A stretch of DNA of 15,509 nt from contig JAUQZC010000163.1 in NCBI GenBank assembly GCA_030587435.1, forward strand, positions 1 to 15,509, in the 5' to 3' direction. Position 1 is the stretch's first letter. Each line of letters opens with the position of its first letter. Origin of the DNA: Candidatus Baldrarchaeota archaeon. Its GTDB lineage: Archaea; Asgardarchaeota; Baldrarchaeia; Baldrarchaeales; DXJG01. A program made the position numbers and the translations under genes. Positions 6,516 to 14,173 of the stretch are shown in pieces. The notes under the pieces are model-generated. The model made no database searches and was not told the DNA's origin. It saw nothing but the letters and a program-made list of their open reading frames with translations.

Positions 6516-7973
6516 TTGAAGATAAGTGAGTTAAAAAAATCGATAAAAGAATTTTGGAATGAATATAAAAATTATAAGAGCGGAATTGTAGGTCTTGTGT
6601 TATTAATAATTTTGGCCTCTGTAGCTGCTGGAGCATCCCTAATAACATCAGTGGAAGATTATAATAACTGGTACAACCCTACCTATTGGAGAGAAAACCC
6701 AGTGGATGCTCCGCCTGTGTGGGTAAACTTTTTTACAAGTAAAAAGTTACCAGTTCACCAAGTTGAATTTGTGAGTGTTGAAGACTTTAAATACGTTGAA
6801 GGAGAGCCAACGGAAGGTTTACGCACATATTCAGTTAACATAAGCTATGAATTCAAGTATGATGTTGAACCAAGCGACATAATTATAAGGATTTTAGGGG
6901 CGGTAGCTGAGGGAAAAAACGCGTCAATAACAATTACAGTTATTAGACCAGACGGTCATAGGATAAATGTCTATAAGGCGGTTTCAACATTCCCAGAGCT
7001 TGTAGGAAACTATTCAGCGAAAACAGTCTCTTTCTCAAGAACCAGTAAAGCTAGTAGTGCAATCATTAAATGGGCTAGTCAATTTGAGAGTGAAGAGAAT
7101 ATAAGGGAGGTAAGTGGATATCCACCGCATGGAGACTGGGTTATAAGAGTGTTGTTTTCTAAGGCTGAGGTAGGAATATTGGTAGGAGAAGCTGAGTTAT
7201 TGAGAGGTGAATATCAATTTAGTATTTCAGTTACCTTTTTCGACGAGGAAAGTATGCTTTATGGTGCTAAGTTAATTATTGCCGGTAGTGTATATGGATG
7301 GATGGGAACTGACAGCCTCGGCAGAGATTTATTCGTTGGTATTGTATGGGGCTGTAGACTGGCATTGATTATAGGCGTGCTCACATCAGTTATCAGCACT
7401 TTTGTGGGAGTATTTTATGGAGTTCTAAGCGCCTATAAGGGTGGGCTAGTTGATGAACTTATGCAAAGAATATACGAAATTGTTGCATCAATGCCTTTGT
7501 TTCCGATATTATTGATTTTGTCATGGAAATTCGGAGCAACTGTCTGGAATCTGGCCTTACTGATGGCGCTTTTCTGGTGGACTGGCCCAGTAAAGACTGT
7601 TAGAAGTATGGCCCTTCAAATAAAGGAGGAAACTTATGTTGAAGCAGCAAAAGCCATGGGAGCAGGGACATGGAGAATAGTAACCAAATACATAATAGGG
7701 CAGATCATCCCCTACGCATTTGCTATAATGGCCCTAAATGTTCCTGGTGCGATACTTACTGAGGCTGGAATAAGTTTCCTCCTTGGAGGTAGAGGAACCC
7801 GAGAGCCAACATGGGGAAGAATTCTGCATGATGCTGCAGCTGCCGGAGCCACATTAAAAGGATTATGGTGGTGGGTTATATTACCAGGTGTTATGATAAC
7901 GATTACTGGGTTAACATTTGTCCTCATCGGCAGTGCGCTTGATAAAATATTAAATCCAATGCTCAAACGCTAA
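6516..7973 (+). CDS. Dpp/Opp-type ABC transporter permease, DppC family, with large external insert
   Basis: Second channel subunit of the importer. From TTG 6516 it has 485 residues, compared with about 280-300 for typical DppC. An N-terminal basic helix leads into the first membrane helix (SGIVGLVLLIILASVAAG, about 22-40). About 220 residues outside the membrane follow; they look beta-rich (for example YSVNISYEFKYDV, ASITITVIRPDGH, YQFSISVTFFDE) and resemble no domain I can name. The canonical core then begins with GTDSLGRDLF (about 264), five more helices, and the EAA docking loop YVEAAKAMGAGTWRIVTKYI (about 373-392), ending in a normal C terminus. Start chosen for the GAGGTGA site; GTG 6495 would add seven residues. 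It follows permease B with no gap and precedes the ATPases by about 50 bases. Confidence 0.92.
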   Translation: MKISELKKSIKEFWNEYKNYKSGIVGLVLLIILASVAAGASLITSVEDYNNWYNPTYWRENPVDAPPVWVNFFTSKKLPVHQVEFVSVEDFKYVEGEPTEGLRTYSVNISYEFKYDVEPSDIIIRILGAVAEGKNASITITVIRPDGHRINVYKAVSTFPELVGNYSAKTVSFSRTSKASSAIIKWASQFESEENIREVSGYPPHGDWVIRVLFSKAEVGILVGEAELLRGEYQFSISVTFFDEESMLYGAKLIIAGSVYGWMGTDSLGRDLFVGIVWGCRLALIIGVLTSVISTFVGVFYGVLSAYKGGLVDELMQRIYEIVASMPLFPILLILSWKFGATVWNLALLMALFWWTGPVKTVRSMALQIKEETYVEAAKAMGAGTWRIVTKYIIGQIIPYAFAIMALNVPGAILTEAGISFLLGGRGTREPTWGRILHDAAAAGATLKGLWWWVILPGVMITITGLTFVLIGSALDKILNPMLKR

Positions 7974-8024
7974 GGATTTTAGAAAACAACAAAACAAGCA
8001 ATAAAACATGGGGGTTACTTACAG

Positions 8025-8981
8025 TTGGTATTATTAAGAGTTGATGGTTTAAAGACGTACTTCTTTACTTATAGAGGTGTTGTAAAAGCAGTTGATAATG
8101 TAAGTTTTACTTTAGAAAAGGGAGAAACACTTGGTCTTGCAGGAGAGTCTGGGTGTGGGAAGAGTACCACTGCATATTCTATAATGAAACTTATCCCCCC
8201 TCCTGGTAGGATAGTTGATGGAAAAATACTGCTTGATGATAAACTTAATCTGGTCGAAATGTCCGAATCGGAAATAAGATTTAAAGTACGGTGGAAAAGA
8301 ATAAGCATGGTTTTCCAAGGGGCGATGAATGCATTAAACCCGGTTTATACGATAGGACATCAACTGTGTGAAGCACTTACATTCCATGCAGATATGACGA
8401 AGGAAGAGGCTTTGGAAAGATGTAAGAAGTTATTAACAATGGTTGGACTTGAACCAGATATTGTTAAAAGGTATCCACATGAACTGAGTGGAGGTATGAA
8501 ACAACGTGTCTTCATTGCCATGGCGTTAGTATTAAGTCCAGATATCATAATATGTGATGAACCAACAACCGCTTTAGATGTCGTTGTTCAAGCTCAAATA
8601 TTGAACTTGCTTAAGGAATTGCAACAAAAGATGGGTATGAGTATTATTATCATCTCACATGACCTTGGTGTTATTGCAGAACTTTCAGATAAAATAGCTG
8701 TTATGTATGCTGGGAAAATAGCCGAGTTAGGACCGGCTGAAAAAATATTGTTGGAACCAGCTCACCCATATACTAAGGGTTTAATAAGTAGTATACCTAG
8801 GCTAACTAAGAAAGTGGAGATCACATGGATACCCGGTTTACCGCCCGATTTGATAAATCCTCCCGAGGGATGTAGATTTCACCCGAGATGTCCACAAGCA
8901 ATGGATATCTGTAAAAGAGAAGAACCACCAACAGTAAAATTATCCCCAGATCATGAAGTTATGTGTTGGCTTTATGGGTGA
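8025..8981 (+). CDS. Dpp/Opp-type ABC transporter ATP-binding protein, DppD family
   Basis: Cytoplasmic ATPase that powers the importer together with the next gene. The 318 residues carry Walker A GESGCGKST (about 40-48), Q-loop VFQGAMNALNP (about 96), signature LSGGMKQRV (about 154), Walker B IIICDEP (about 174-180) and switch ISHDLG. The C-terminal extension found in Dpp/Opp ATPases is complete and has four cysteines (283, 289, 296, 314) in GCRFHPRCPQAMDIC...MCW; in some studied DppD proteins this motif holds a [4Fe-4S] cluster, so the same is inferred here. Start is TTG 8025, preceded by a G run (8010-8014) as ribosome site; the ATG at 8008 is in another frame. The stop is shared with the start region of the next gene. 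Confidence 0.93.
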   Translation: MVLLRVDGLKTYFFTYRGVVKAVDNVSFTLEKGETLGLAGESGCGKSTTAYSIMKLIPPPGRIVDGKILLDDKLNLVEMSESEIRFKVRWKRISMVFQGAMNALNPVYTIGHQLCEALTFHADMTKEEALERCKKLLTMVGLEPDIVKRYPHELSGGMKQRVFIAMALVLSPDIIICDEPTTALDVVVQAQILNLLKELQQKMGMSIIIISHDLGVIAELSDKIAVMYAGKIAELGPAEKILLEPAHPYTKGLISSIPRLTKKVEITWIPGLPPDLINPPEGCRFHPRCPQAMDICKREEPPTVKLSPDHEVMCWLYG

Positions 8982-8986
8982 TAATA

Positions 8987-10129
8987 GTGAACGAAAATAA
9001 AGTAACGGATTCTGAAAAAATAAGGGAAATACTGGAATCTTCGAAACCTAACAGGTTAATCTATGTGAGAAACCTCAAGAAATACTTTTTTCTCAGGAGA
9101 GGATTATTAGAAACTTTAAAGAGAAAGCCTCCCAAAAGCGTTAAGGCAGTAGATGACATAACCTTTGATATAAAACCTTTAGAGACCTTTGGATTGGCTG
9201 GCGAATCAGGATGCGGTAAGACGACGACTGGAAAAGTGTTAATAAGACTCTATGAACCAACAGGTGGCATGATTATCTATAAACCCCGAGAGGAGACGTT
9301 AGATAAACTTACAAATACTGGTAATATAAACATTGAAAAATATGATGGCTATGTGGATATATTATCTGTCCCGCGGAATCATTTTTCATATCTCAGAAGA
9401 GAATTACAAATGATTTTTCAAGATCCATATGGAGCGCTAAACCCTAGAATGCGGATAAAAGAAATTTTAGAGGAACCCTTAGTTATTCACAATTTGGTAG
9501 ATTCGGCAGAGGAACGTTTGGATAGAGTGATAAGGGCATTAGAGGAAGTAAGGCTGATCCCTCCTGAGGATTTTCTAGACAGGTTTCCGCACATGTTGTC
9601 AGGAGGACAGAGACAGAGGGTATGTATTGCTAGAGCATTAATAATGGGTGCTAGATTCATAGTTGCGGACGAACCAGTATCAATGATTGATGTCTCACTG
9701 AGGGCTGAATTATTAAACTTGATGATGGATTTAAAGAAAAGGCATAATTTAACTTACCTTTTCATCACTCACGATTTAGCTGTTGCTAGATACCTATGTG
9801 ACAGAATAGCAATAATGTATCTCGGAAAAATAATTGAAATGGGGGATGCCGACGACTTAATCGATAATCCACTGCATCCATATACTAAAGCATTAATTTC
9901 TGCTATTCCAGAACCAGATCCAGAGAATAGAAAAAGAATGAGAGTTGTACCAATAAAAGGCGAGGTTCCGAGCGCAGTGTCAATACCTAGTGGCTGTAGA
10001 TTCCATCCTCGGTGTGTTGTTCTCGACGAACACCCTGAACTTCAAGAAAAATGTCTTAAAAAAGAACCGCCTCTGATAGAAATAAAACCAGATAGATACG
10101 TTGCATGCTGGTATGTAATGAAGAGTTAG
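8987..10129 (+). CDS. Dpp/Opp-type ABC transporter ATP-binding protein, DppF family
   Basis: Second ATPase of the importer, about 380 residues. Seen: Walker A GESGCGKTT (bases 9200-9226), Q-loop MIFQDPYGALNP, signature LSGGQRQRV, Walker B FIVADEPVSMID and switch ITHDLA. The D-loop reads SMID where most relatives have SALD. Between Walker A and the Q-loop there are about 20-25 extra residues (KPREETLDKLTNTGNINIEK region), and the start of the protein is longer than usual. The C-terminal GCRFHPRC motif is present with four cysteines, like DppD. Start is uncertain: GTG 8987 has GGTGAT (8977-8982) just ahead; GTG 8978 overlaps the upstream TGA as GTGA; the frame is open from GTG 8963. All choices imply translational coupling to DppD. 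Confidence 0.92.
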   Translation: MNENKVTDSEKIREILESSKPNRLIYVRNLKKYFFLRRGLLETLKRKPPKSVKAVDDITFDIKPLETFGLAGESGCGKTTTGKVLIRLYEPTGGMIIYKPREETLDKLTNTGNINIEKYDGYVDILSVPRNHFSYLRRELQMIFQDPYGALNPRMRIKEILEEPLVIHNLVDSAEERLDRVIRALEEVRLIPPEDFLDRFPHMLSGGQRQRVCIARALIMGARFIVADEPVSMIDVSLRAELLNLMMDLKKRHNLTYLFITHDLAVARYLCDRIAIMYLGKIIEMGDADDLIDNPLHPYTKALISAIPEPDPENRKRMRVVPIKGEVPSAVSIPSGCRFHPRCVVLDEHPELQEKCLKKEPPLIEIKPDRYVACWYVMKS

Positions 10130-10242
10130 TTTTCAAACCACAAAATTAGTATTTTCATTCATGCAACGTATTGACCTTTTAATGTTTTATCCTACTTTTA
10201 CCTTGTTAATGTGAGAATGTCTCTGTGAAAAACATTTATCAC

Positions 10243-10250
10243 GTATAAAT
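10243..10250 (+). promoter_or_regulatory. Possible TATA box for the second ABC system
   Basis: GTATAAAT centred about 26 bases before ATG 10273 would place the transcript start at or next to the ATG, that is a leaderless message; no Shine-Dalgarno is visible there. An alternative box is CATTTATC at 10233-10240. The rest of the 143-base gap after DppF shows no gene. Confidence 0.33.
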
Positions 10251-10272
10251 CAAGTTATTAAATTGAAGAACC

Positions 10273-11055
10273 ATGTGTATTGAAGATAAATATCCTATTT
10301 TGGTTAGAAATGTAAGTAAGATTTTTGGTGAAACAGTAGCATTAGAGAATGTATGTTTACAATTGAAAAGAGGGGAAATTGTTGGGTTAATAGGACCAAA
10401 TGGAAGTGGAAAAACAACATTATTAAAGATAATAATGGGCTTGGTGCCTCCGTGTGCGGGTGAGGTAAGGGTTCTAGGAAGAGATCCGCTGTTAAATCCA
10501 CAGATTAGATATAAAATGGGGTATGTTCCAGAGGAGATAATACTGTACGATTCATTGACCATTAGAGAATTTTTGTATTTTATAGCTAGAATGAGAAAAA
10601 TGGATCCAAAAAAGTACATAGAGAAAATTAAGACTTTGGTGGCTCTGTTTGAAATCGAAGACAAAATGGATGACTTACTAGGGTCATTGTCAAAGGGAGA
10701 CAGGCAAAAAGTTGCTATAATTTCAGCTTTAATGCATAGTCCACCAATATTAATATTAGATGAACCTTCAGCGGGTCTTGATCCAATAGCTACTATAATC
10801 CTAAAGAGAATTTTATTTGAAATGAAGTTAAGAGGGCGAACTATTTTAATATCGACTCATATCCTAGAACTGGCAGAGTCGCTGTGTGACAGAATATATC
10901 TGTTGCATAGAGGTCGAGTTATTTTTGAAGGTAAAGTTACTGATATTAGAAGAGTCGGCAAACAACTAAGTCTAGAAGACGTCTTTCTGGAGATGACTGA
11001 CGTAAATGAAAAGGTTACTAAAATTAGGAAAATTATAGAAGAGGTAGTACAATGA
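10273..11055 (+). CDS. ABC transporter ATP-binding protein, ABC-2/exporter type
   Basis: Cytoplasmic ATPase partner of the large permease that follows. The 260 residues show Walker A GPNGSGKTT (about 41-49), Q-loop region GYVPEE, signature LSKGDRQKV (139-147; the second Gly of LSGGQ is replaced by Lys-Gly order, common in this subfamily), Walker B ILILDEPSAGLD and switch ISTHILE. Architecture and sequence match the CcmA/drug-export group: no C-terminal Dpp extension and no cysteine motif. The ATG at 10273 is the first in frame. The stop overlaps the next start as ATGA, so the two proteins are made together. Cargo is unknown; drugs, lipids, peptides or polysaccharides are all possible. It is not part of the Dpp importer, which already has both ATPases. 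Confidence 0.9.
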   Translation: MCIEDKYPILVRNVSKIFGETVALENVCLQLKRGEIVGLIGPNGSGKTTLLKIIMGLVPPCAGEVRVLGRDPLLNPQIRYKMGYVPEEIILYDSLTIREFLYFIARMRKMDPKKYIEKIKTLVALFEIEDKMDDLLGSLSKGDRQKVAIISALMHSPPILILDEPSAGLDPIATIILKRILFEMKLRGRTILISTHILELAESLCDRIYLLHRGRVIFEGKVTDIRRVGKQLSLEDVFLEMTDVNEKVTKIRKIIEEVVQ

Positions 11056-12656
11056 AATGGGAAGTTGCTCGAAGGATAGTCAATGTACTGTATGGAGAGA
11101 AAGTATATGGTATGTACGGCGGAGTCAGACCAAAGATGGATAAACTTGAGTTAGTAAGATTAATGAGATGGAATATGATGTTGTTAGCGGTTGAGAACAC
11201 GGTAGCCATTTCGATTGTGCTGCCTCTAATTTCATTACCTATCCTTCTGTCTCCTCCAGAGATGCTTATTCAAAATATTAAAACTTGCACCATGATTTAC
11301 AATATATTATTGTTTATAACAACTTTCATTACCGTTTCCACTTTTACTTGGTCCCTGCAAGAATTTAAATTTCTAGAGCCTTTACTACAACTTCCACTCA
11401 AAATTAATGATTTGAAAAAAATATTATTCTTGGATTTTTTGTATAGTGCTATATTGATACTAATAATTCCTCTTGTATATGGAGTTGTTGTTTTCGAAAA
11501 GATGAGGCTTCCACAGGCCATAATATTGATAATACTGTATGGTTACGTAAACATTTTCCTAGCATCCGGAATATCTATGGCAATTTCATCAATGGTAGGA
11601 AGAAAAAGGATAAATATAGGTTTCAAGCTAAAAATAGCTGCAATATTACGAAATTTAGCTTTTTTTACCTCTATGTTTTTTATAGGGATACTATATCAAC
11701 TTTTTCTGTACATGGATTTTTTGCTTAAACTCATTGGCATGACTGTGCCATCTCTTTCGTTCGTTACGTGGCTTATATATCCATTTTCAGTATCACAAGG
11801 TGTTATAATGTCAAGAAGTATAGTCGGTTTCTCCGTAGCTTTACTTATTTGTCTAGGATATTTGTTTACAGCAAAAAAGACATTTGATTTGTCATTTACC
11901 AAATTCATAGAAACTACTATTCATTTAACTTATGTAAAAAGTAGTAGCGTCGGTAAGGTTTCATTACCAAAGATGTGGGTATTATGGAATCCATTAAACA
12001 TTTTAATAAAAGATATTAAGATAACGTTCAGAGACCCCAGATCAGTATACATAATAATGTTGCCTTTATATGTTGTAATTGAGTACTTACCGATGATTCT
12101 TATACCTACGTCGCCTATGGAGTTTAAGATAAACTTATGTATTTTATCTATAAGCTTGTTTCTTGTAGGCTGCATAATAGCGTCCTTGATTCCCTATCAA
12201 ATCTTAGAGTATGAAAGTGGTAAAATATGGTTATTATTTTCTAGTGCTGTTTCAAAGAAGGAGATTGCACTAGCTAAATCTATTTTCACTGCTATGTCAT
12301 ATTTGCTGTATGCATTGCCTATGGGCATTATAGCAAGTATATTAATACAGAACGTTTCGCCTCTTATTTATGCCTTATCTGGCCTCCTAATATCGTTTAC
12401 AGTGTCATTATTATCAACATTCACGGCATTTCCACAGATCTCTGTTGATGTAAAAATGATAAAATTATCCCTCTTTAAAGCCTTAATGTTATTAGTTCTC
12501 TCTTCTCTCCTCTCGTTACCATTGATATTTTCACTAATGCTTTTTGAATTAGAAAGGAATCTACCCATTTTTCTAAAAACATCGTATATCGTTCTATTCG
12601 CATCTATTGTGGAACTTTTAATGAGTCTTCTTTTAAGTAAACTAATAAGGTATTAG
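11052..12656 (+). CDS. ABC-2-like transporter permease, about 12 membrane helices
   Basis: Membrane subunit working with the ATPase just upstream (ATGA overlap). The 534 residues begin with about 45 cytoplasmic residues (YGGVRPKMDKLELVRLMRW), followed by about six helices up to residue 280. A cytoplasmic link of about 50 residues comes next, with the segment ILIKDIKITFRDPRSVYII (about 317-335), whose KDxxxxxRDPR pattern is typical of large ABC-2 permeases and marks the start of the second half. Six more helices follow to the C terminus. The two halves look like a fused pair of six-helix modules, so one polypeptide could form the whole channel. No soluble domain is large enough to bind cargo outside. 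Codons use much T at third positions, partly because of the hydrophobic content. Confidence 0.8.
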   Translation: MKWEVARRIVNVLYGEKVYGMYGGVRPKMDKLELVRLMRWNMMLLAVENTVAISIVLPLISLPILLSPPEMLIQNIKTCTMIYNILLFITTFITVSTFTWSLQEFKFLEPLLQLPLKINDLKKILFLDFLYSAILILIIPLVYGVVVFEKMRLPQAIILIILYGYVNIFLASGISMAISSMVGRKRINIGFKLKIAAILRNLAFFTSMFFIGILYQLFLYMDFLLKLIGMTVPSLSFVTWLIYPFSVSQGVIMSRSIVGFSVALLICLGYLFTAKKTFDLSFTKFIETTIHLTYVKSSSVGKVSLPKMWVLWNPLNILIKDIKITFRDPRSVYIIMLPLYVVIEYLPMILIPTSPMEFKINLCILSISLFLVGCIIASLIPYQILEYESGKIWLLFSSAVSKKEIALAKSIFTAMSYLLYALPMGIIASILIQNVSPLIYALSGLLISFTVSLLSTFTAFPQISVDVKMIKLSLFKALMLLVLSSLLSLPLIFSLMLFELERNLPIFLKTSYIVLFASIVELLMSLLLSKLIRY

Positions 12657-12823
12657 CGTATTTAATTCACACCTCACACATTAGCAGAGCTTATTATGAA
12701 CCTAATAACTGTTTTTTAGAAAACAAGTGAACTTCATTGATTAATAGGTCGGAAGCATCGCTATAAGAATTTTAAAATAATTGACAAATTTATTAACAAG
12801 AGTTAATATTTCAACTATTGGTT

Positions 12824-12928
12824 CTACTTCCTCCTTCTTTGTTTTCTTTTCATTCTTCTTCTCCTTTTTTTAAGCCATTTCCTTCTCATCCCGTGTCTTT
12901 TGGCTTTTACACCCCATAAGTGGCCCAA
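12824..12928 (-). CDS. rpl41e: Large-subunit ribosomal protein eL41 (L41e)
   Basis: Tiny, extremely basic protein of the ribosome's large-subunit/intersubunit bridge region. The core begins at the minus-strand ATG (12887-12889) and reads MRRKWLKKRRRRM followed by KRKQRRRK and a TAG stop: 21 residues. Eukaryotic eL41 is 25 residues and starts M-R-x-K-W-x-K-K-R-x-R-R with K-R-K after it, so the match covers nearly the whole length. A TTG at 12926-12928 in the same frame has GGAGGT (12937-12942) eight bases ahead, which makes a 34-residue form with the extra start MGHLWGVKAKRHG the better choice; the frame is closed by a stop at 12953-12955. On the plus strand it appears only as a pyrimidine-rich tract. 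It stands alone, antisense to nothing, between the exporter permease and the HypE-like gene. Confidence 0.82.
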   Translation of the reverse strand: MGHLWGVKAKRHGMRRKWLKKRRRRMKRKQRRRK

Positions 12929-12936
12929 CTTACAAA

Positions 12937-12942
12937 ACCTCC
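12937..12942 (-). promoter_or_regulatory. Shine-Dalgarno GGAGGT of the eL41 gene
   Basis: On the minus strand GGAGGT precedes the TTG at 12928 by eight bases, the ideal distance. The ATG at 12889 is 47 bases away and has only CACGGG before it, so the site favours the longer 34-residue protein. Confidence 0.55.
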
Positions 12943-12966
12943 GTTCCTTTAGTTAGAAGATTAAGG

Positions 12967-12978
12967 TTAAATATTATT
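12967..12978 (-). promoter_or_regulatory. Possible TATA box for eL41
   Basis: Minus strand AATAATATTTAA, about 25-30 bases ahead of a start that would leave a leader of about 15-20 bases carrying the GGAGGT site. The region is AT-rich throughout, so this is a weak call. Confidence 0.33.
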
Positions 12979-13141
12979 CAATCTATTATGTATCCAATCC
13001 CAAACTTGAAATACGAAATAGTACTCCATTTTTACATTAACCAAACCTAATAAATGTTTCCTACATAGCATCAGCATCACCAAGTGTGTTAACAGGAGGG
13101 TTGCATCCTAATATACATGAGAAGGCTTGGGGGAATGCTCT

Positions 13142-14173
13142 TTGAACAAAAGACTGCCAGAAGGAAAAATACCGCCAGAAACGCTGAAAAATGTCGTTTT
13201 CGAACATCTTGGAGTATCAAGCCCAAAAGTATTACTGGGACCTGGAATAGGAGAGGACGCGGCTGTAATAGAATTAGAACACAAAGTAATAGTAGTAGCC
13301 ACGGATCCAATCACAGGGGCGGTCGAAGATATAGGATGGTTAAGTGTACACATTAATGCAAACGATATTGCATGCCACGGAGCAAGACCTTCATGGTTTT
13401 TGTCCACAATTCTTCTTCCAGAAAACTCTGATGAAAAAACATTAGAGAAAATAGTCGTACAGATGGATAAAGCAGCAAGAGAACTGGAAATAACAATTGT
13501 AGGAGGTCACACAGAAGTTACTCCCGGGTTAAAAAGACCAATAGTTGCTGGGTTCATGATAGGGGAGGCAGAAAAAGACAAATTTGTAACGAGTAGCGGA
13601 GCGCTACCTGGCGATAAAATAATTCTAACTAAGGGAGTAGCTATCGAGGGTACAGCAATATTAGCAACCGAAAGGGAAGAGGAATTCAGCAATCTACTTG
13701 ATAAAGATCTGATAGAAAAAGCAAAAAAATATAAGTGGAGAATCAGCGTGGTTGAAGATGCCTTAACAGCAGTAGAAGTTGGCGGAGTAACCGCAATGCA
13801 TGACCCAACAGAGGGAGGAGTTCTAGGGGGTTTACATGAGATAGCAGATGCAAGCAAAACGGGTTTCGCAGTACAAGAAGAAAAAATAGGAAAAATGATT
13901 AGTGAAGAAACAAGAAAAATATGTGAATTACTACAAATAGACCCTCTCTGCCTAATAGGTAGTGGAGCACTTCTAATAACGGCAAAACCAGAAAAAGCGC
14001 AGCAAATAGTCGATGTTTTAAATAGCAAAGGAATATTTGCAGAAATCATAGGTCACATATTAGATAATCCTAAGAGGAGAATATTCTTCAGAAAAGACGG
14101 AAAAACAAAAAAAGCCCAAAGACCTGTCCAAGACGCGCTCTGGGAAGCCTTGTCAAAAAAATTAAAATATTAA
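13142..14173 (+). CDS. HypE-like / AIR synthase-related protein
   Basis: ATP-binding protein of the PurM/HypE/SelD/ThiL fold, cytoplasmic. It shows the N-terminal glycine-rich and metal region GPGIGEDAAVIE, the dimer and ATP parts HINANDIACHGARPSWFL and GGHTEVTPGL, the second domain GDKIILTKGVAIEGTAILA, and the late motif HDPTEGGVLGGLHEIAD followed by GSGALLI. This pattern is closest to hydrogenase maturation protein HypE. True HypE ends in a conserved cysteine that carries the thiocarbamate/cyanide; here the C terminus (VQDALWEALSKKLKY) has none, and no other hyp gene is in view, so it is better called an archaeal HypE paralogue of unknown reaction. Start: TTG 13142 with a G run (13129-13133) ahead gives MNKRLPEGKIPPE, the usual beginning of this family; TTG 13127 adds five residues. 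An ATG at 13117 is out of frame by one base. Confidence 0.88.
   Translation: MNKRLPEGKIPPETLKNVVFEHLGVSSPKVLLGPGIGEDAAVIELEHKVIVVATDPITGAVEDIGWLSVHINANDIACHGARPSWFLSTILLPENSDEKTLEKIVVQMDKAARELEITIVGGHTEVTPGLKRPIVAGFMIGEAEKDKFVTSSGALPGDKIILTKGVAIEGTAILATEREEEFSNLLDKDLIEKAKKYKWRISVVEDALTAVEVGGVTAMHDPTEGGVLGGLHEIADASKTGFAVQEEKIGKMISEETRKICELLQIDPLCLIGSGALLITAKPEKAQQIVDVLNSKGIFAEIIGHILDNPKRRIFFRKDGKTKKAQRPVQDALWEALSKKLKY

Noticed and set aside
10273..12656. Second ABC pair as part of the Dpp importer
   Set aside because: The importer already has two permeases and two ATPases; this pair has its own gap and promoter-like box, lacks the Dpp C-terminal cysteine region and has an ABC-2-type permease.
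1..12656. Difference in third-base composition (A-rich mutase and HypE-like gene, more T in the transporters) as a sign of gene transfer
   Set aside because: Membrane proteins need T-rich codons, and the ATPase genes differ only mildly, so no transfer can be claimed.
12711..12724. GTTTT...AAAAC hairpin after the exporter permease as terminator
   Set aside because: Five A-T-rich pairs only; the T run is short and 55 bases after the stop, so evidence is too thin.
12657..13126. tRNA, C/D-box RNA or CRISPR repeats in the 470-base gap
   Set aside because: No cloverleaf, no RTGATGA/CTGA box pair and no direct repeats were seen; the only supported content is the eL41 gene and its control sites.
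13117..13356. Arg-rich 79-codon frame from ATG 13117
   Set aside because: It lies in the wrong frame over the HypE-like gene, whose motifs are clear; its Arg content is a by-product of the A/G-rich coding strand.
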